Source of the DNA: an uncultured Novosphingobium sp.
GTDB taxonomy: Bacteria; Pseudomonadota; Alphaproteobacteria; Sphingomonadales; Sphingomonadaceae
DNA: 16,721 bases
Assembly: GCA_946886075.1 (NCBI GenBank)
Contig: CAMPHR010000050.1
Span: 1-16,721 of the forward strand
Reading direction: 5' to 3'
The position numbers were made by a program, and so were the translations under genes. Of the stretch, positions 1 to 7,408 are shown piece after piece (the stretch's first letter is position 1; each line of letters starts with the position of its first letter). The notes under the pieces are model-generated. The model saw only the letters and a program-made list of their open reading frames with translations. It had not been told where the DNA came from and ran no database searches.

Positions 1-896
1 CGCTGGAGGCGGGCGGGCCAGTGAGCCCAGAGGGGGGCGGCCTTGAGGGCGGCTTCGCTGACGGGCAAGGCGGCTTGGTGGCGCAGCATGGCGAAGGCGA
101 GGGCGGCGTTCTGCACCTGATGCGCGCCGGAGAGGCGAGGGAGCGGGGTGTCGATGCGGCCTTGCTCGTCGCGATAGTGGAGGCGGTCCCGGTAGCTCGC
201 GGCATCCCAGCTTTGCCCCATCGGCAGCCAGACGGTGCGTGCGCGGGCGGCGGCTTCCTGCAGGACGGGCGCAAGCGATTCGGGGTAGCGTTGGGTAACC
301 AGCGGGGCGCGGGGCTTGGCGATGCCGGCCTTTTCCGTGGCGATGGCGCGGAGGCTGTTGCCGAGGAACGCCTGATGATCGAGGCCAAGCTGCGCGATAC
401 CGCAGACGACCGGGCTTTCGATGATGTTGGTGGCATCGAGGCGGCCGCCCAGGCCCACTTCGATGATGCAGGCGTCGGCGGGGTTCTCTGCGAAGGCGAG
501 GAAGGCGGCTGCGGTCGTGACTTCGAAGAAGCTGGCGTCGATGCCTTCGGCCACGTCGAGTACGCGGGAGAGATAGTGGGCGAGGGCTTCGTCGCTGATC
601 AGCTGGCCGTTGAGGCGGATGCGTTCGTTGAAGCGGACGAGGTGGGGCGAGGTGAAGACGTGGACGCTTCGGCCATCCGCCTCCAGTGCGGCGCGGAGGA
701 AGGCGCAGGTCGAGCCTTTCCCGTTGGTGCCCGCGACATGGAAGACGGGCGGCAGCGCGCGGTGCGGATCGCGCAGGCGGTCGAGCAGGCGGGTGATGCG
801 GTCAAGGCCTAGCGTGTCAGCACCTGGCGACAATGTGGCGAGGCGGTCCAGTTGCGCCTGGACCGCAAGGTCGTCCGAAATGGCGTGGTCGGGCAT
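1..896 (-). CDS. folC: Bifunctional folylpolyglutamate/dihydrofolate synthase, 3' end outside window
   Basis: This cytosolic Mur-ligase-family enzyme attaches glutamate to dihydropteroate and to reduced folates. I translated it by hand because the frame stays open to the window edge. It starts MPDHAISDDLAVQ and shows the ATP-binding P-loop HVAGTNGKGST near residue 53, then the folate-site stretch FTSPHLVRFNERIR near residues 81-94, and GLGGRLDATN further on. About 298 codons are visible, against roughly 430 in the family, so the C-terminal glutamate-ligase part is cut off by the window and not by mutation. The start lies 27 bases after the accD stop. The only ribosome-site-like sequence is a weak GAGGGA about 10 bases upstream of the start, so the gene is probably co-transcribed with accD. 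The accD-folC order is common in alphaproteobacteria. The identification is firm and the exact start is probable. Confidence 0.93.
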   Translation of the reverse strand, partial: MPDHAISDDLAVQAQLDRLATLSPGADTLGLDRITRLLDRLRDPHRALPPVFHVAGTNGKGSTCAFLRAALEADGRSVHVFTSPHLVRFNERIRLNGQLISDEALAHYLSRVLDVAEGIDASFFEVTTAAAFLAFAENPADACIIEVGLGGRLDATNIIESPVVCGIAQLGLDHQAFLGNSLRAIATEKAGIAKPRAPLVTQRYPESLAPVLQEAAARARTVWLPMGQSWDAASYRDRLHYRDEQGRIDTPLPRLSGAHQVQNAALAFAMLRHQAALPVSEAALKAAPLWAHWPARLQ

Positions 897-923
897 GGCC
901 CTATGTCCCTCGCGCGGGTGGCG

Positions 924-1775
924 TCAGGCTGCGGCGCGGGGAGCGAGGTAGCCGATCACCCGGGCGAGCGTGTCGCGCAATTCGCTACGGTGAACAACCA
1001 TGTCGAGCATGCCATGTTCCAGCAGATATTCCGCGCGCTGGAAGCCGTCGGGCAGCTTTTCGCGGATCGTGCTTTCGATGACGCGCTGGCCCGCGAAGCC
1101 GATCAGGGCGTTGGGTTCGGCAATCTGGACGTCGCCGAGCATCGCGTAGCTTGCGGTAACGCCGCCCGTCGTCGGATCGGTGAGGACGACGATGTAGGGC
1201 AGGCCAGCAGCATGCAGCTTCTGGATTGCAACGGTCGAGCGCGGCATCTGCATGAGGGACAGGATGCCCTCCTGCATGCGCGCGCCGCCTGCTGCGGTGA
1301 AGATGACATAAGGGCATTTGTGGCCGATGGCTTCGTTGACGCCCTGGATAAAGGCAGCGCCGACGCCCATGCCCATAGAGCCGCCCATGAAGGCGAAATT
1401 CTGTACGCCCATGACCAAAGGCACGTCGTCGATAGCCCCGCGCGCGTTGATGAGAGCATCCTGGTCGCCGGTCTGAGCGCGGGCGGCCTTCATGCGGTCA
1501 GGATAGCGCTTTGAGTCGCGGAACTTCAGCGGATCTTCCTGTACCGGGGGCGTAGGCAGCAGGATGAAGCCCGCGTCAAGGATCTGCTCGAACCGTTCGG
1601 ACGGACCGATGCGGCCATGATGATCGCAGCGCGGGCAGACGGAGAGATTGTCCTCCCACTCCTTGATGAAGATCATCTCGGTGCAGGACGGGCATTTGTG
1701 CCACAGCGTCTCGGCGGTGGTTTCCTTCTTTGCGAGGAAGGGAACGGCCTTGCGGACGCGATTGATCCAGCTCAT
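924..1775 (-). CDS. accD: Acetyl-CoA carboxylase carboxyltransferase subunit beta
   Basis: This is the beta subunit of the carboxyltransferase half of acetyl-CoA carboxylase. With AccA it moves the carboxyl group from carboxybiotin to acetyl-CoA, making malonyl-CoA for fatty acid synthesis. An N-terminal zinc ribbon is intact, with Cys28, Cys31, Cys47 and Cys50 in CPSC and CPRC pairs. The crotonase-like core shows GGARMQEG at 163-170 and TTGGVTAS at 202-209, both typical of acyl-CoA carboxyltransferases. At 283 residues the protein is of normal length. Its ATG overlaps the trpA stop as ATGA, which implies translational coupling. The folC gene follows after 27 bases. Nothing in the protein looks damaged. 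Confidence 0.97.
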   Translation of the reverse strand: MSWINRVRKAVPFLAKKETTAETLWHKCPSCTEMIFIKEWEDNLSVCPRCDHHGRIGPSERFEQILDAGFILLPTPPVQEDPLKFRDSKRYPDRMKAARAQTGDQDALINARGAIDDVPLVMGVQNFAFMGGSMGMGVGAAFIQGVNEAIGHKCPYVIFTAAGGARMQEGILSLMQMPRSTVAIQKLHAAGLPYIVVLTDPTTGGVTASYAMLGDVQIAEPNALIGFAGQRVIESTIREKLPDGFQRAEYLLEHGMLDMVVHRSELRDTLARVIGYLAPRAAA

Positions 1776-2599
1776 GCGATGGTCTCCCGGAAATGGGGGC
1801 TGTTGGCTTTGAGTGCGCCGCTGAGCGTGGCGACGAACTCCTGAACGAAGGGGGCTGCGGCGTCGCCATGCGAGCCGACGATGTCAACGATGGCTGATCC
1901 GACGACGACGCCGTCTGCGACGCGGCCGATCGCTGCGGCCTGATCGGCTGAGCGAACGCCGAAGCCAACCGCGATGGGAAGGCTGGTTGCGGACTTCAGC
2001 TTTTCGACGGCCTGTTCTACCGCCGCCTGAGCAGCCTGCTGCTTGCCCGTCACGCCCGCGACGGCGACATGGTAGAGGAAGCCGCTGGCGCCATCGAGGA
2101 CGGCGGGCAGGCGGGCAGCGTCTGTCGTGGGGGTGGCAAGCCGGATCAGGTGAACGCCCGCCGCACGGAGGGCGGGGCCGATTTCCGCATCTTCTTCCGG
2201 CGGCACGTCAACGCAGATGACACCGTCCACGCCAGCTTCCCGGCACTGGTTCGCGAACCATTCGGCGCCGCGGATCAGCATGGGATTGGCATAGCCCATG
2301 AGGATGAGTGGCGTGTGCGGATGGCGGGCGCGGAATGTGGTGGCGAGGTGGAAGATGTCCTTGGTCTTCGTGCCTGAGCCCAGGCTGCGCAGGTTTGCCA
2401 GCTCGATCGCGGGGCCATCCGCCATCGGATCGGTGAAGGGCATGCCGAGTTCGATGATGTCGGCTCCGCCCGCTACCAGCGCATCGAGGATCGCAGGGGT
2501 TGCGGTGACGGTGGGGTCGCCTGCAGTCACGAAGGTGATGAGGGCTGCGCGGCCTGCTTCCTTGCAGGTGGCGAAGCGGGTGGCGAGGCGGTCAGTCAT
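1772..2599 (-). CDS. trpA: Tryptophan synthase alpha chain
   Basis: The alpha subunit cleaves indole-3-glycerol phosphate to indole and glyceraldehyde 3-phosphate, and passes indole to TrpB. The TIM-barrel motifs are present: [16 protein letters not shown] carries catalytic Glu50 and Asp61, and [12 protein letters not shown] and AVGFGV follow. I chose the ATG of MTDRLATRF, which gives 275 residues, the usual family length. The frame stays open for 25 more codons to an ATG at 2674. That extension runs through the intergenic palindrome and has no family resemblance. The chosen start has a poor ribosome site: GGAA sits directly against the ATG. trpB is 120 bases upstream, an unusually wide gap for this pair, while accD overlaps at the 3' end. 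The identity is firm and the start is likely. Confidence 0.95.
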   Translation of the reverse strand: MTDRLATRFATCKEAGRAALITFVTAGDPTVTATPAILDALVAGGADIIELGMPFTDPMADGPAIELANLRSLGSGTKTKDIFHLATTFRARHPHTPLILMGYANPMLIRGAEWFANQCREAGVDGVICVDVPPEEDAEIGPALRAAGVHLIRLATPTTDAARLPAVLDGASGFLYHVAVAGVTGKQQAAQAAVEQAVEKLKSATSLPIAVGFGVRSADQAAAIGRVADGVVVGSAIVDIVGSHGDAAAPFVQEFVATLSGALKANSPHFRETIA

Positions 2600-2662
2600 T
2601 TCCAAAAACACCCGTTCGGGTTGAGCTGGTCCACGCCCAATCCTTCTTTGAAGAAAAGTAGA

Positions 2663-2692
2663 GCCCTTCGACAAGCTCAGGGCAAACGGAGG
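2663..2692. repeat. REP-like palindromic repeat between trpB and trpA
   Basis: The arms GCCCT (2663-2667) and AGGGC (2679-2683) flank an 11-base loop, and the motif runs on into AAACGGAGG. Short intergenic palindromes with this TTCGACAAGCTCAGGGC core are, as I recall, dispersed in many copies in sphingomonad genomes and elsewhere. Copy number cannot be seen here because only one copy lies in the window. Read in the direction of the trp transcript, the hairpin is followed by a pyrimidine-rich TCTACTTTTCTTC stretch. Confidence 0.6.
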
Positions 2693-2719
2693 ACGGGATG
2701 GCTCGTTGGGAGAGGCTGC

Positions 2720-3949
2720 TCACATCTCCACTCCCAGCGCGTCGGCGACGGTGAAGATGTCCTTGTCGCCACGACCGGAGAGATTGACGATGATGATCTG
2801 GTCCGCGTCCATGGTCGGCGCGACCTTTTCCGCGCTGGCGATGGCGTGGGCGGACTCCAGTGCCGGGATGATGCCTTCGAGAGCAGCGAGCTTCTGGAAG
2901 CTGGCGAGCGCTTCGTCATCGGTGATCGGCATGTATTCTACGCGGCCGATCTCGTGCAGCCAGCTATGTTCAGGGCCGATGCCGGGATAGTCGAGGCCTG
3001 CCGAAATGCTGTGCGCTTCGGTGATCTGGCCGTCTTCGTCCTGAAGAAGATAGGTGCGGTTGCCGTGCAGGATGCCGGACGCGCCGCCTGCAAGGGAAGC
3101 GGCATGTTTGCCGGTGAGGCCCTCGCCTGCTGCCTCCACGCCGATCATCTTGACTTCGACATCATCGAGGAACGGATGGAAGAGGCCGATGGCGTTGGAG
3201 CCGCCGCCGACCGGAGCAATCAGCATGTCCGGCAGGCGGCCTTCGATTTCAAGAATCTGCTCGCGCGCTTCGCGGCCGATCACCGACTGGAAGTCGCGGA
3301 CCAGTTCCGGATAGGGGTGCGGGCCTGCGGCGGTGCCGATGATGTAGAAAGTGTCGTGGACGTTCGAGACCCAATGGCGCAGGGCGTCGTTCATCGCGTC
3401 CTTGAGCGTCTGCGAGCCGGAGACGACGGGGATGACCTCTGCCCCCAGCAGCTTCATGCGGAAGACGTTCGGCTTTTGCCGCTCCACGTCCTTGACGCCC
3501 ATGAAAATCTTGCATTCCATGCCGAACAGGGCGGCGACGGTCGCGGTGGCAACGCCGTGCTGGCCCGCGCCGGTTTCGGCGATGACCTTTTTCTTGCCCA
3601 TGCGGCGGGCGAGCAGCGCCTGGCCGATGCAATTGTTGATCTTGTGCGCGCCTGTGTGGTTCAATTCCTCGCGCTTCAGGTAGATTTTTGCGCCTTTACC
3701 TTCACGCGCATCGGCGCGGAGCGCTTCGGTCAAGCGGCCCGCATAGTAGAGCGGGTTGGGGCGGCCGACATAGCTGCGCAGCAGTTCCTCAAACTCTTCC
3801 TCGAAAGCCGGGTCCTGCTTGGCTTCCTTATAGACCTTCTCCAACTCCAGGATGAGCGGCATCAGCGTTTCCGCGACATAGCGGCCGCCGAAGGAGCCGA
3901 AATGGCCGGAGGCATCCGGTTGCGAGCGGAGGGAGTTGTTGATGGTCAT
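2720..3949 (-). CDS. trpB: Tryptophan synthase beta chain
   Basis: This PLP enzyme condenses indole with L-serine to give L-tryptophan, in an alpha2-beta2 complex with TrpA. At 409 residues it is of typical TrpB1 length. The PLP lysine is Lys103 in [10 protein letters not shown], the catalytic glutamate is Glu125 in AETGAGQHG, the phosphate-binding loop GGGSNAIG is at 248-255, and the SGRGDKD stretch contacting the pyridine nitrogen is at 391-397. All active-site motifs are intact. The ATG overlaps the trpF stop as ATGA, so translation is probably coupled. The 3' side is followed by 120 bases holding a palindromic repeat before trpA. Confidence 0.98.
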   Translation of the reverse strand: MTINNSLRSQPDASGHFGSFGGRYVAETLMPLILELEKVYKEAKQDPAFEEEFEELLRSYVGRPNPLYYAGRLTEALRADAREGKGAKIYLKREELNHTGAHKINNCIGQALLARRMGKKKVIAETGAGQHGVATATVAALFGMECKIFMGVKDVERQKPNVFRMKLLGAEVIPVVSGSQTLKDAMNDALRHWVSNVHDTFYIIGTAAGPHPYPELVRDFQSVIGREAREQILEIEGRLPDMLIAPVGGGSNAIGLFHPFLDDVEVKMIGVEAAGEGLTGKHAASLAGGASGILHGNRTYLLQDEDGQITEAHSISAGLDYPGIGPEHSWLHEIGRVEYMPITDDEALASFQKLAALEGIIPALESAHAIASAEKVAPTMDADQIIIVNLSGRGDKDIFTVADALGVEM

Positions 3950-4590
3950 GATTGCTGTGCCGCTTTGCAGAAGGCCATGATCTTGTCCACACTCTTGATG
4001 CCGGGCGCGCTTTCCACGCCAGAGGAAACGTCGACCATAGGCGCGCCGGTAACGCGGATCGCTTCGGCGACATTGTCGATGCCGAGGCCTCCTGAAAGAC
4101 TCCAGGGCATGGATATGGGGACGCCGCGTAGCAGGGTCCAGTCAAAGCGCAGGCCCATGCCGCCGGGGAGTGCAGCGCCTTCTGGCGTTTTTGCGTCGAA
4201 AAGGAGGAGATCGGCCGCGCCGGTATAGGCTTTTGCGCCTTCGATGTCAGCGCGGGTTTTGACTGAAATGGCCTTCCAGACGGGAAGGTTGAAGCGCTTG
4301 GCGATGGCGGCTGTGCGCTCGGGGCTTTCCTTGCCGTGGAGTTGCAGGGCGGTGAGGGCGCGGGTGGCGGTGAGTTCGGCGAGAGTTTCGTCGGTGGGAT
4401 CGACTAGGACGGCCACCCGGCCGACATGCGCGGGGACGGCTGCGGCGAGGGCGCGCAGTTGATCGGCTTCGATATGGCGTGGGCTTTTGGGGAAGTGCAC
4501 GAAGCCGAGATACGAAGCACCCGCCCTGATCGCGGCACCTACCGTATCGGGCGTCGAGAGGCCGCAAATCTTGATGGCGAGTCGGGACAT
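3946..4590 (-). CDS. trpF: Phosphoribosylanthranilate isomerase
   Basis: This TIM-barrel enzyme performs the Amadori rearrangement of N-(5'-phosphoribosyl)anthranilate to CdRP, the third step of tryptophan synthesis. The catalytic cysteine is Cys9 in IKICGL and the likely general acid is Asp132 in LLLFDAK. The phosphate-binding [10 protein letters not shown] and VDVSSGVE motifs close the barrel. At 214 residues the length is normal. The gene begins 9 bases after the stop of the acyltransferase gene and overlaps trpB by four bases, so it sits inside one transcript. trpE, trpG, trpD and trpC are not in the window. A split trp pathway with trpFBA apart is usual in alphaproteobacteria. Confidence 0.96.
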   Translation of the reverse strand: MSRLAIKICGLSTPDTVGAAIRAGASYLGFVHFPKSPRHIEADQLRALAAAVPAHVGRVAVLVDPTDETLAELTATRALTALQLHGKESPERTAAIAKRFNLPVWKAISVKTRADIEGAKAYTGAADLLLFDAKTPEGAALPGGMGLRFDWTLLRGVPISMPWSLSGGLGIDNVAEAIRVTGAPMVDVSSGVESAPGIKSVDKIMAFCKAAQQS

Positions 4591-4599
4591 TGGGGCGCT

Positions 4600-5469
4600 T
4601 TAGGCGGTCGGCGCGGTCAGGTCCATGTCGTGCAGGGCGAGCCACTGGTCCGCATGGTCGATGCAGGCTTTGCCAAGGAAGGCGTCGACCTGATCCATGA
4701 TCTGTTCGTCGGTGAGTTGCGCTGGGTCGAGTGGCTGGTGCCAGTGGACGCGGAAATTGGGTCCGGTGGTGCGGATCATGTAGAAGGGCAGAAACTTTGC
4801 GCCGACCTTTCGCCCCAGGCGCAGCGCGACGGAGAGGTTGCCGGATGGCGGCAGGTCGCGGCCGAAGCGCGGGAACCACACTTGGCGGTCGCGGCGCTCG
4901 TCCAGCAGGATATAGAGGGTGGCGCGGTCCTTGGTGATGAGGTGCTTCAGAATGCCTCGGGCCGCGCCGTCTCCGGTGATCGCCTCACCCATATAGGAGG
5001 TGCGGGCGCGCTTCAGCATGGCGGCTTGGGCCGGATCTTGCGGCGGGTCGTAGACGCCGAGGCCGGGGCGGTCGGTGGACGCCTTGATATGGGCGGCGAG
5101 CAGGTCCCAGTTGCCGACGTGCACCGCGAGCGCAATCATCGGGCCGGGTCCGGCGAGAACCGCGTCATAGCCCTCCGCATCCTCGACCGTGATGTGGTTG
5201 TTTTCGATCAGCCGGTCGATGTTGGTGAGTTCGGCCATGGTGCGGCCAAGATTGACCCAGCGGCGGGTGAGCATGGTCTCTCGGGTGGCATCGTCGAGAT
5301 CGGGGCGCAGGATGGCGAGGTTGTTGCGGGCGCGCTGGTCACGCAACTTCATGGTCCTGCGCGCGACGTTGGCCGACAGCCATCCGCCCAACCAAGAGGC
5401 GATGGATGCGGGGAGCAGGCGCAGGAGGGTGAAGAGAAAAGGGTTGGAGAGCATCTTGCCAAGCGTCAT
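4600..5469 (-). CDS. LpxL/HtrB-family lipid acyltransferase
   Basis: This 289-residue protein belongs to the lysophospholipid/lipid A acyltransferase family that adds secondary acyl chains at the inner membrane. The catalytic HX4D/E motif is visible as His117-VGNW-Asp122 in AVHVGNWDLL. Downstream, LLDERRDRQVWFPRFG and the GAKFLPFYMIRT segment match the family pattern. The first 35 residues are hydrophobic enough to anchor the protein. The C-terminus (QWLALHDMDL) lacks the usual HRRFK-type ending of true LpxL. Sphingomonads are known to carry glycosphingolipids in place of LPS, so the natural acceptor may not be lipid A. The start has no good ribosome site, and Met6 is an alternative. The gene leads the trpF-trpB-trpA run and lies back to back with a glycosyltransferase gene. 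The family is firm and the substrate is unknown. Confidence 0.85.
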   Translation of the reverse strand: MTLGKMLSNPFLFTLLRLLPASIASWLGGWLSANVARRTMKLRDQRARNNLAILRPDLDDATRETMLTRRWVNLGRTMAELTNIDRLIENNHITVEDAEGYDAVLAGPGPMIALAVHVGNWDLLAAHIKASTDRPGLGVYDPPQDPAQAAMLKRARTSYMGEAITGDGAARGILKHLITKDRATLYILLDERRDRQVWFPRFGRDLPPSGNLSVALRLGRKVGAKFLPFYMIRTTGPNFRVHWHQPLDPAQLTDEQIMDQVDAFLGKACIDHADQWLALHDMDLTAPTA

Positions 5470-5507
5470 ACAGCAGCGGTCGGGGCGGTAAAGGGCTTGG
5501 GTTTACG

Positions 5508-6632
5508 ATGGGTTGGGCCTTTTGGGCATGGGTGGTGCTTCAGGGGCTGACGCTGCTGGGCGTGCTGAATTATTCGCGGCATCTGCCGGTGGACCGGCAG
5601 GAGGAGGCGCCCGAGGGCGTGGTCGTGCTGCTGTCGGTGCGGGATGATTGGGACGGCGGCGCGGAACTGATCGCGCGGTTGAAGGCGCAGACGGCGCGGT
5701 TTCGGTTGCTGATTGCCACTTCAGGAGACTGCGCGGAGGCGGAAGCTTTGGCGGCGCGGGAGGGGGATTGGGTGCAGATCGTCCGCGCGGGTGTCGCGGT
5801 GAATGAGGGGCAGAAGGTCCATAAGTTGCGGGCGGCTTTGCGGGCTTTGCGGCCGGAGGATCGCTACCTGGTTTTCGTGGACGCGGATATTGAGCCGCCT
5901 GCGCGGTTGGTGGGGCGGTTGCTATTTCCTCTAGTGCGGGGAAAGGCGGACATTGTGACTGGCTACCGGTTGTTGTTGCCGGAGGCGCACTGGCGAGCGG
6001 CGCTGGTGGGAGCGGTGGAGATGCAACTGGCTACGCTGCCCCGGGCGGCGAGTGCGACCATGCCCTGGGGTGGCGCGATGGCGTTGACGCGGGAGGTAGC
6101 GGAGCGGCTCGACCTGGACGCGGCGCTGGCGGGGCGGTTGTCAGATGACATGGCGATCGGGCTGGCCGGGTGGCGCGCGAAGCTGCGGCTGCGGCCGGTG
6201 CGCGATTTGCTGGTGGCTTCGCCGCTGGAGGCGCGGGGAGCGATCGCCTTTGGGGTACGACAGTATCGGCACATCTGGACGAACAGTCCCCGCATGTGGG
6301 CCGTTGCGACGTTGGTCGTGACGGTTCAAGCGCTAGGCTGGATTTGGGCGTTGGCCTGCGGAGGATTGGCGGCCGTGGCGGTCGGCTATGGCGCGGCCAT
6401 TGGGCGAGCGTTGGTGCGATGGCGGATCGCCGGGCGCGTGCTGGAGCCGGGGCAGGTCGGTGCGGTCGCGCGGTCGCTCTGGTGGGACGTGCTGGCGCCC
6501 TCTGCGGTGTGCTGGACGCATCTTGCCATTCAAGTGGCTGCGGCCTGTTCGCGATGGATCAGCTGGGGCGGGTTTGATTATTGGGTGAAGAAGGGCAAGG
6601 TCGCACGGATGAATCGACATTATCCAGCATGA
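5508..6632 (+). CDS. Membrane-anchored GT2/GT21-type glycosyltransferase (ceramide glucosyltransferase/HpnI-like)
   Basis: This is a 374-residue processive-type GT-A glycosyltransferase. Motifs in order are an N-terminal membrane helix (about 4-22), GQKVHKL (101-107), the metal/nucleotide-binding DAD at 125-127 in LVFVDADIEPP, PWGGAMAL (186-193), the DD of LSDDMAIG (213-214), and an (R/Q)xxR-aromatic site, RQYRHIW (251-257). Hydrophobic C-terminal segments follow at about 264-300 and 325-347. This spacing matches the GT21 group that glycosylates ceramide and its hopanoid-associated relative HpnI. Donor and acceptor cannot be read from the sequence. The start is 38 bases from the divergent acyltransferase start, so the two promoters must share or overlap DNA. 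The ribosome site is weak. Glycosphingolipid or hopanoid headgroup synthesis is an inference. Confidence 0.8.
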   Translation: MGWAFWAWVVLQGLTLLGVLNYSRHLPVDRQEEAPEGVVVLLSVRDDWDGGAELIARLKAQTARFRLLIATSGDCAEAEALAAREGDWVQIVRAGVAVNEGQKVHKLRAALRALRPEDRYLVFVDADIEPPARLVGRLLFPLVRGKADIVTGYRLLLPEAHWRAALVGAVEMQLATLPRAASATMPWGGAMALTREVAERLDLDAALAGRLSDDMAIGLAGWRAKLRLRPVRDLLVASPLEARGAIAFGVRQYRHIWTNSPRMWAVATLVVTVQALGWIWALACGGLAAVAVGYGAAIGRALVRWRIAGRVLEPGQVGAVARSLWWDVLAPSAVCWTHLAIQVAAACSRWISWGGFDYWVKKGKVARMNRHYPA

Positions 6633-6650
6633 AGGGGTCTTGGCACGGTC

Positions 6651-7058
6651 ATGGATATTGAACGCAGGACCATATTGACGGCGATTGGCGCTGGTGCGGC
6701 GGCCATGGCCTCGCCCGCATCCGCCATGGCGCCGGGAGGTAAAAGCATGACATTGATCCATCACGCCTTGTTCTGGCTGAGAAATCCTGGATCTGCGCAA
6801 GACCGGGAGCGGTTGATCGCGGGCCTTAGAACCTTGAGGAACATCAGCGTCATCCGCGAACTGCACATCGGCGTGCCTGCGGCTACCGAGAAGCGGGATG
6901 TCGTCGATGCCAGCTACGACGTTTCTGAACTCATGCGCTTCGACAGCCTTGAAGATCAAAAGACCTATCAGGACCACCCCATCCATCAGGCATTTATCGC
7001 CGAGTGTGGACATCTTTGGAAACGGGTTGTCGTTTACGACGCGGTGGACGTGGGGTAA
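6651..7058 (+). CDS. Dabb (stress-responsive alpha/beta barrel) domain protein with Tat-like signal
   Basis: The 135-residue product opens with a twin-arginine-like signal, [16 protein letters not shown], ending in ASA, a signal-peptidase site near residue 25. A single Dabb domain (PF07876 type) follows from about residue 33: [13 protein letters not shown] at the start, then [25 protein letters not shown] and a closing VVVYDAV. Dabb proteins are small ferredoxin-like-fold dimers, and their roles are mostly unknown. The gene lies 18 bases after the glycosyltransferase stop, so it may be co-transcribed. The first ATG has only AAGGGG 13 bases away. A much stronger ribosome site precedes the internal Met33, which would give a cytosolic 103-residue form. 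Two bases separate its stop from the stop of the converging DUF952 gene. Confidence 0.85.
   Translation: MDIERRTILTAIGAGAAAMASPASAMAPGGKSMTLIHHALFWLRNPGSAQDRERLIAGLRTLRNISVIRELHIGVPAATEKRDVVDASYDVSELMRFDSLEDQKTYQDHPIHQAFIAECGHLWKRVVVYDAVDVG
6734..6749 (+). promoter_or_regulatory. Strong internal Shine-Dalgarno and ATG inside the Dabb gene
   Basis: GGGAGGT at 6734-6740 is followed six bases later by an in-frame ATG at 6747. This is the best ribosome site of the locus and lies just after the Tat-like signal region. Translation from here would make the Dabb domain without the export signal. Whether it is used cannot be told from the sequence alone, since GGGAGGT also encodes ordinary Pro-Gly-Gly codons. 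Confidence 0.5.
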
Positions 7059-7060
7059 TC

Positions 7061-7408
7061 CTAAAACCCAGCCGGGAAGAGATGGCGGCTTTTCTCATCC
7101 AGCCGCAGCACGACCTTCCCCGCAACCGCACTCAGCGGCAGGTCGCCATAAAGGTGCGGGAACAGCGCGCCCCCGCGTGACTCTTCCCACTTTACCGCCT
7201 CGCCAAAGGGGGCGAGGTCTACCATCAGCATCACCAGATTGTCCTGGCCCGCGAAATGCTTGGCCGCTGTCTCCGCCGCCTGCTGCCGGGTGGACATGTG
7301 GATGTAGCCGTCCGCAAGATCGACGGGTGCGCCCTTGAACACGCCGTCGGTCTTTAGCTGGTCATACTGATCCTTGGTCAAGATCTTGTAGGCGAAGAGT
7401 TCTGTCAC
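7061..7408 (-). CDS. DUF952 family protein
   Basis: This 115-residue soluble protein matches the DUF952 family (PF06108) across its length: an opening YKILTKDQYDQLK, the conserved GYIHMSTRQQAAETAAKHF block, and WEESRGGALFPHLYGDLPL. The biochemical role is not established. I recall that the family has been grouped with the ADP-ribosyltransferase-like fold, but no activity can be claimed from that. Its ATG overlaps the gyrA stop as ATGA, so it is probably translated from the gyrA message. The stop converges with that of the Dabb gene, with two bases between them and no terminator. The protein is full length, with no signal peptide or membrane segment. Confidence 0.88.
   Translation of the reverse strand: MTELFAYKILTKDQYDQLKTDGVFKGAPVDLADGYIHMSTRQQAAETAAKHFAGQDNLVMLMVDLAPFGEAVKWEESRGGALFPHLYGDLPLSAVAGKVVLRLDEKSRHLFPAGF

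Noticed and set aside
21..812. 263-codon open frame on the plus strand at the left edge
   Set aside because: The minus strand here encodes an unmistakable FolC with intact motifs, and the plus frame is its mirror.
852..1514. 220-codon plus-strand frame opposite accD
   Set aside because: It is a mirror of AccD, whose zinc ribbon and carboxyltransferase motifs are intact.
2601..2621. Short hairpin ACCC-GTTC-GGGT with a T5 run (minus strand) just before trpA, as an attenuator
   Set aside because: The stem is only four or five pairs. It lies about 10 bases from the trpA start, and no leader peptide with tryptophan codons is visible.
2600..2674. Upstream extension of trpA to an ATG at 2674
   Set aside because: The extra 25 residues would be encoded by the palindromic repeat and spacer, and TrpA proteins normally start near MTDRL.
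2621..4228. 535-codon open frame on the plus strand opposite trpB and trpF
   Set aside because: It is also antisense to certain genes, has no ribosome site or domain, and is explained by the GC bias.
4426..5550. 374-codon plus-strand frame opposite the acyltransferase
   Set aside because: It is antisense to a family-matched gene and overlaps the start of the glycosyltransferase in another frame.
7020..7075. Terminator between the convergent Dabb and DUF952 genes
   Set aside because: Only two bases separate the stops, and I could find no inverted repeat with a U tract there.
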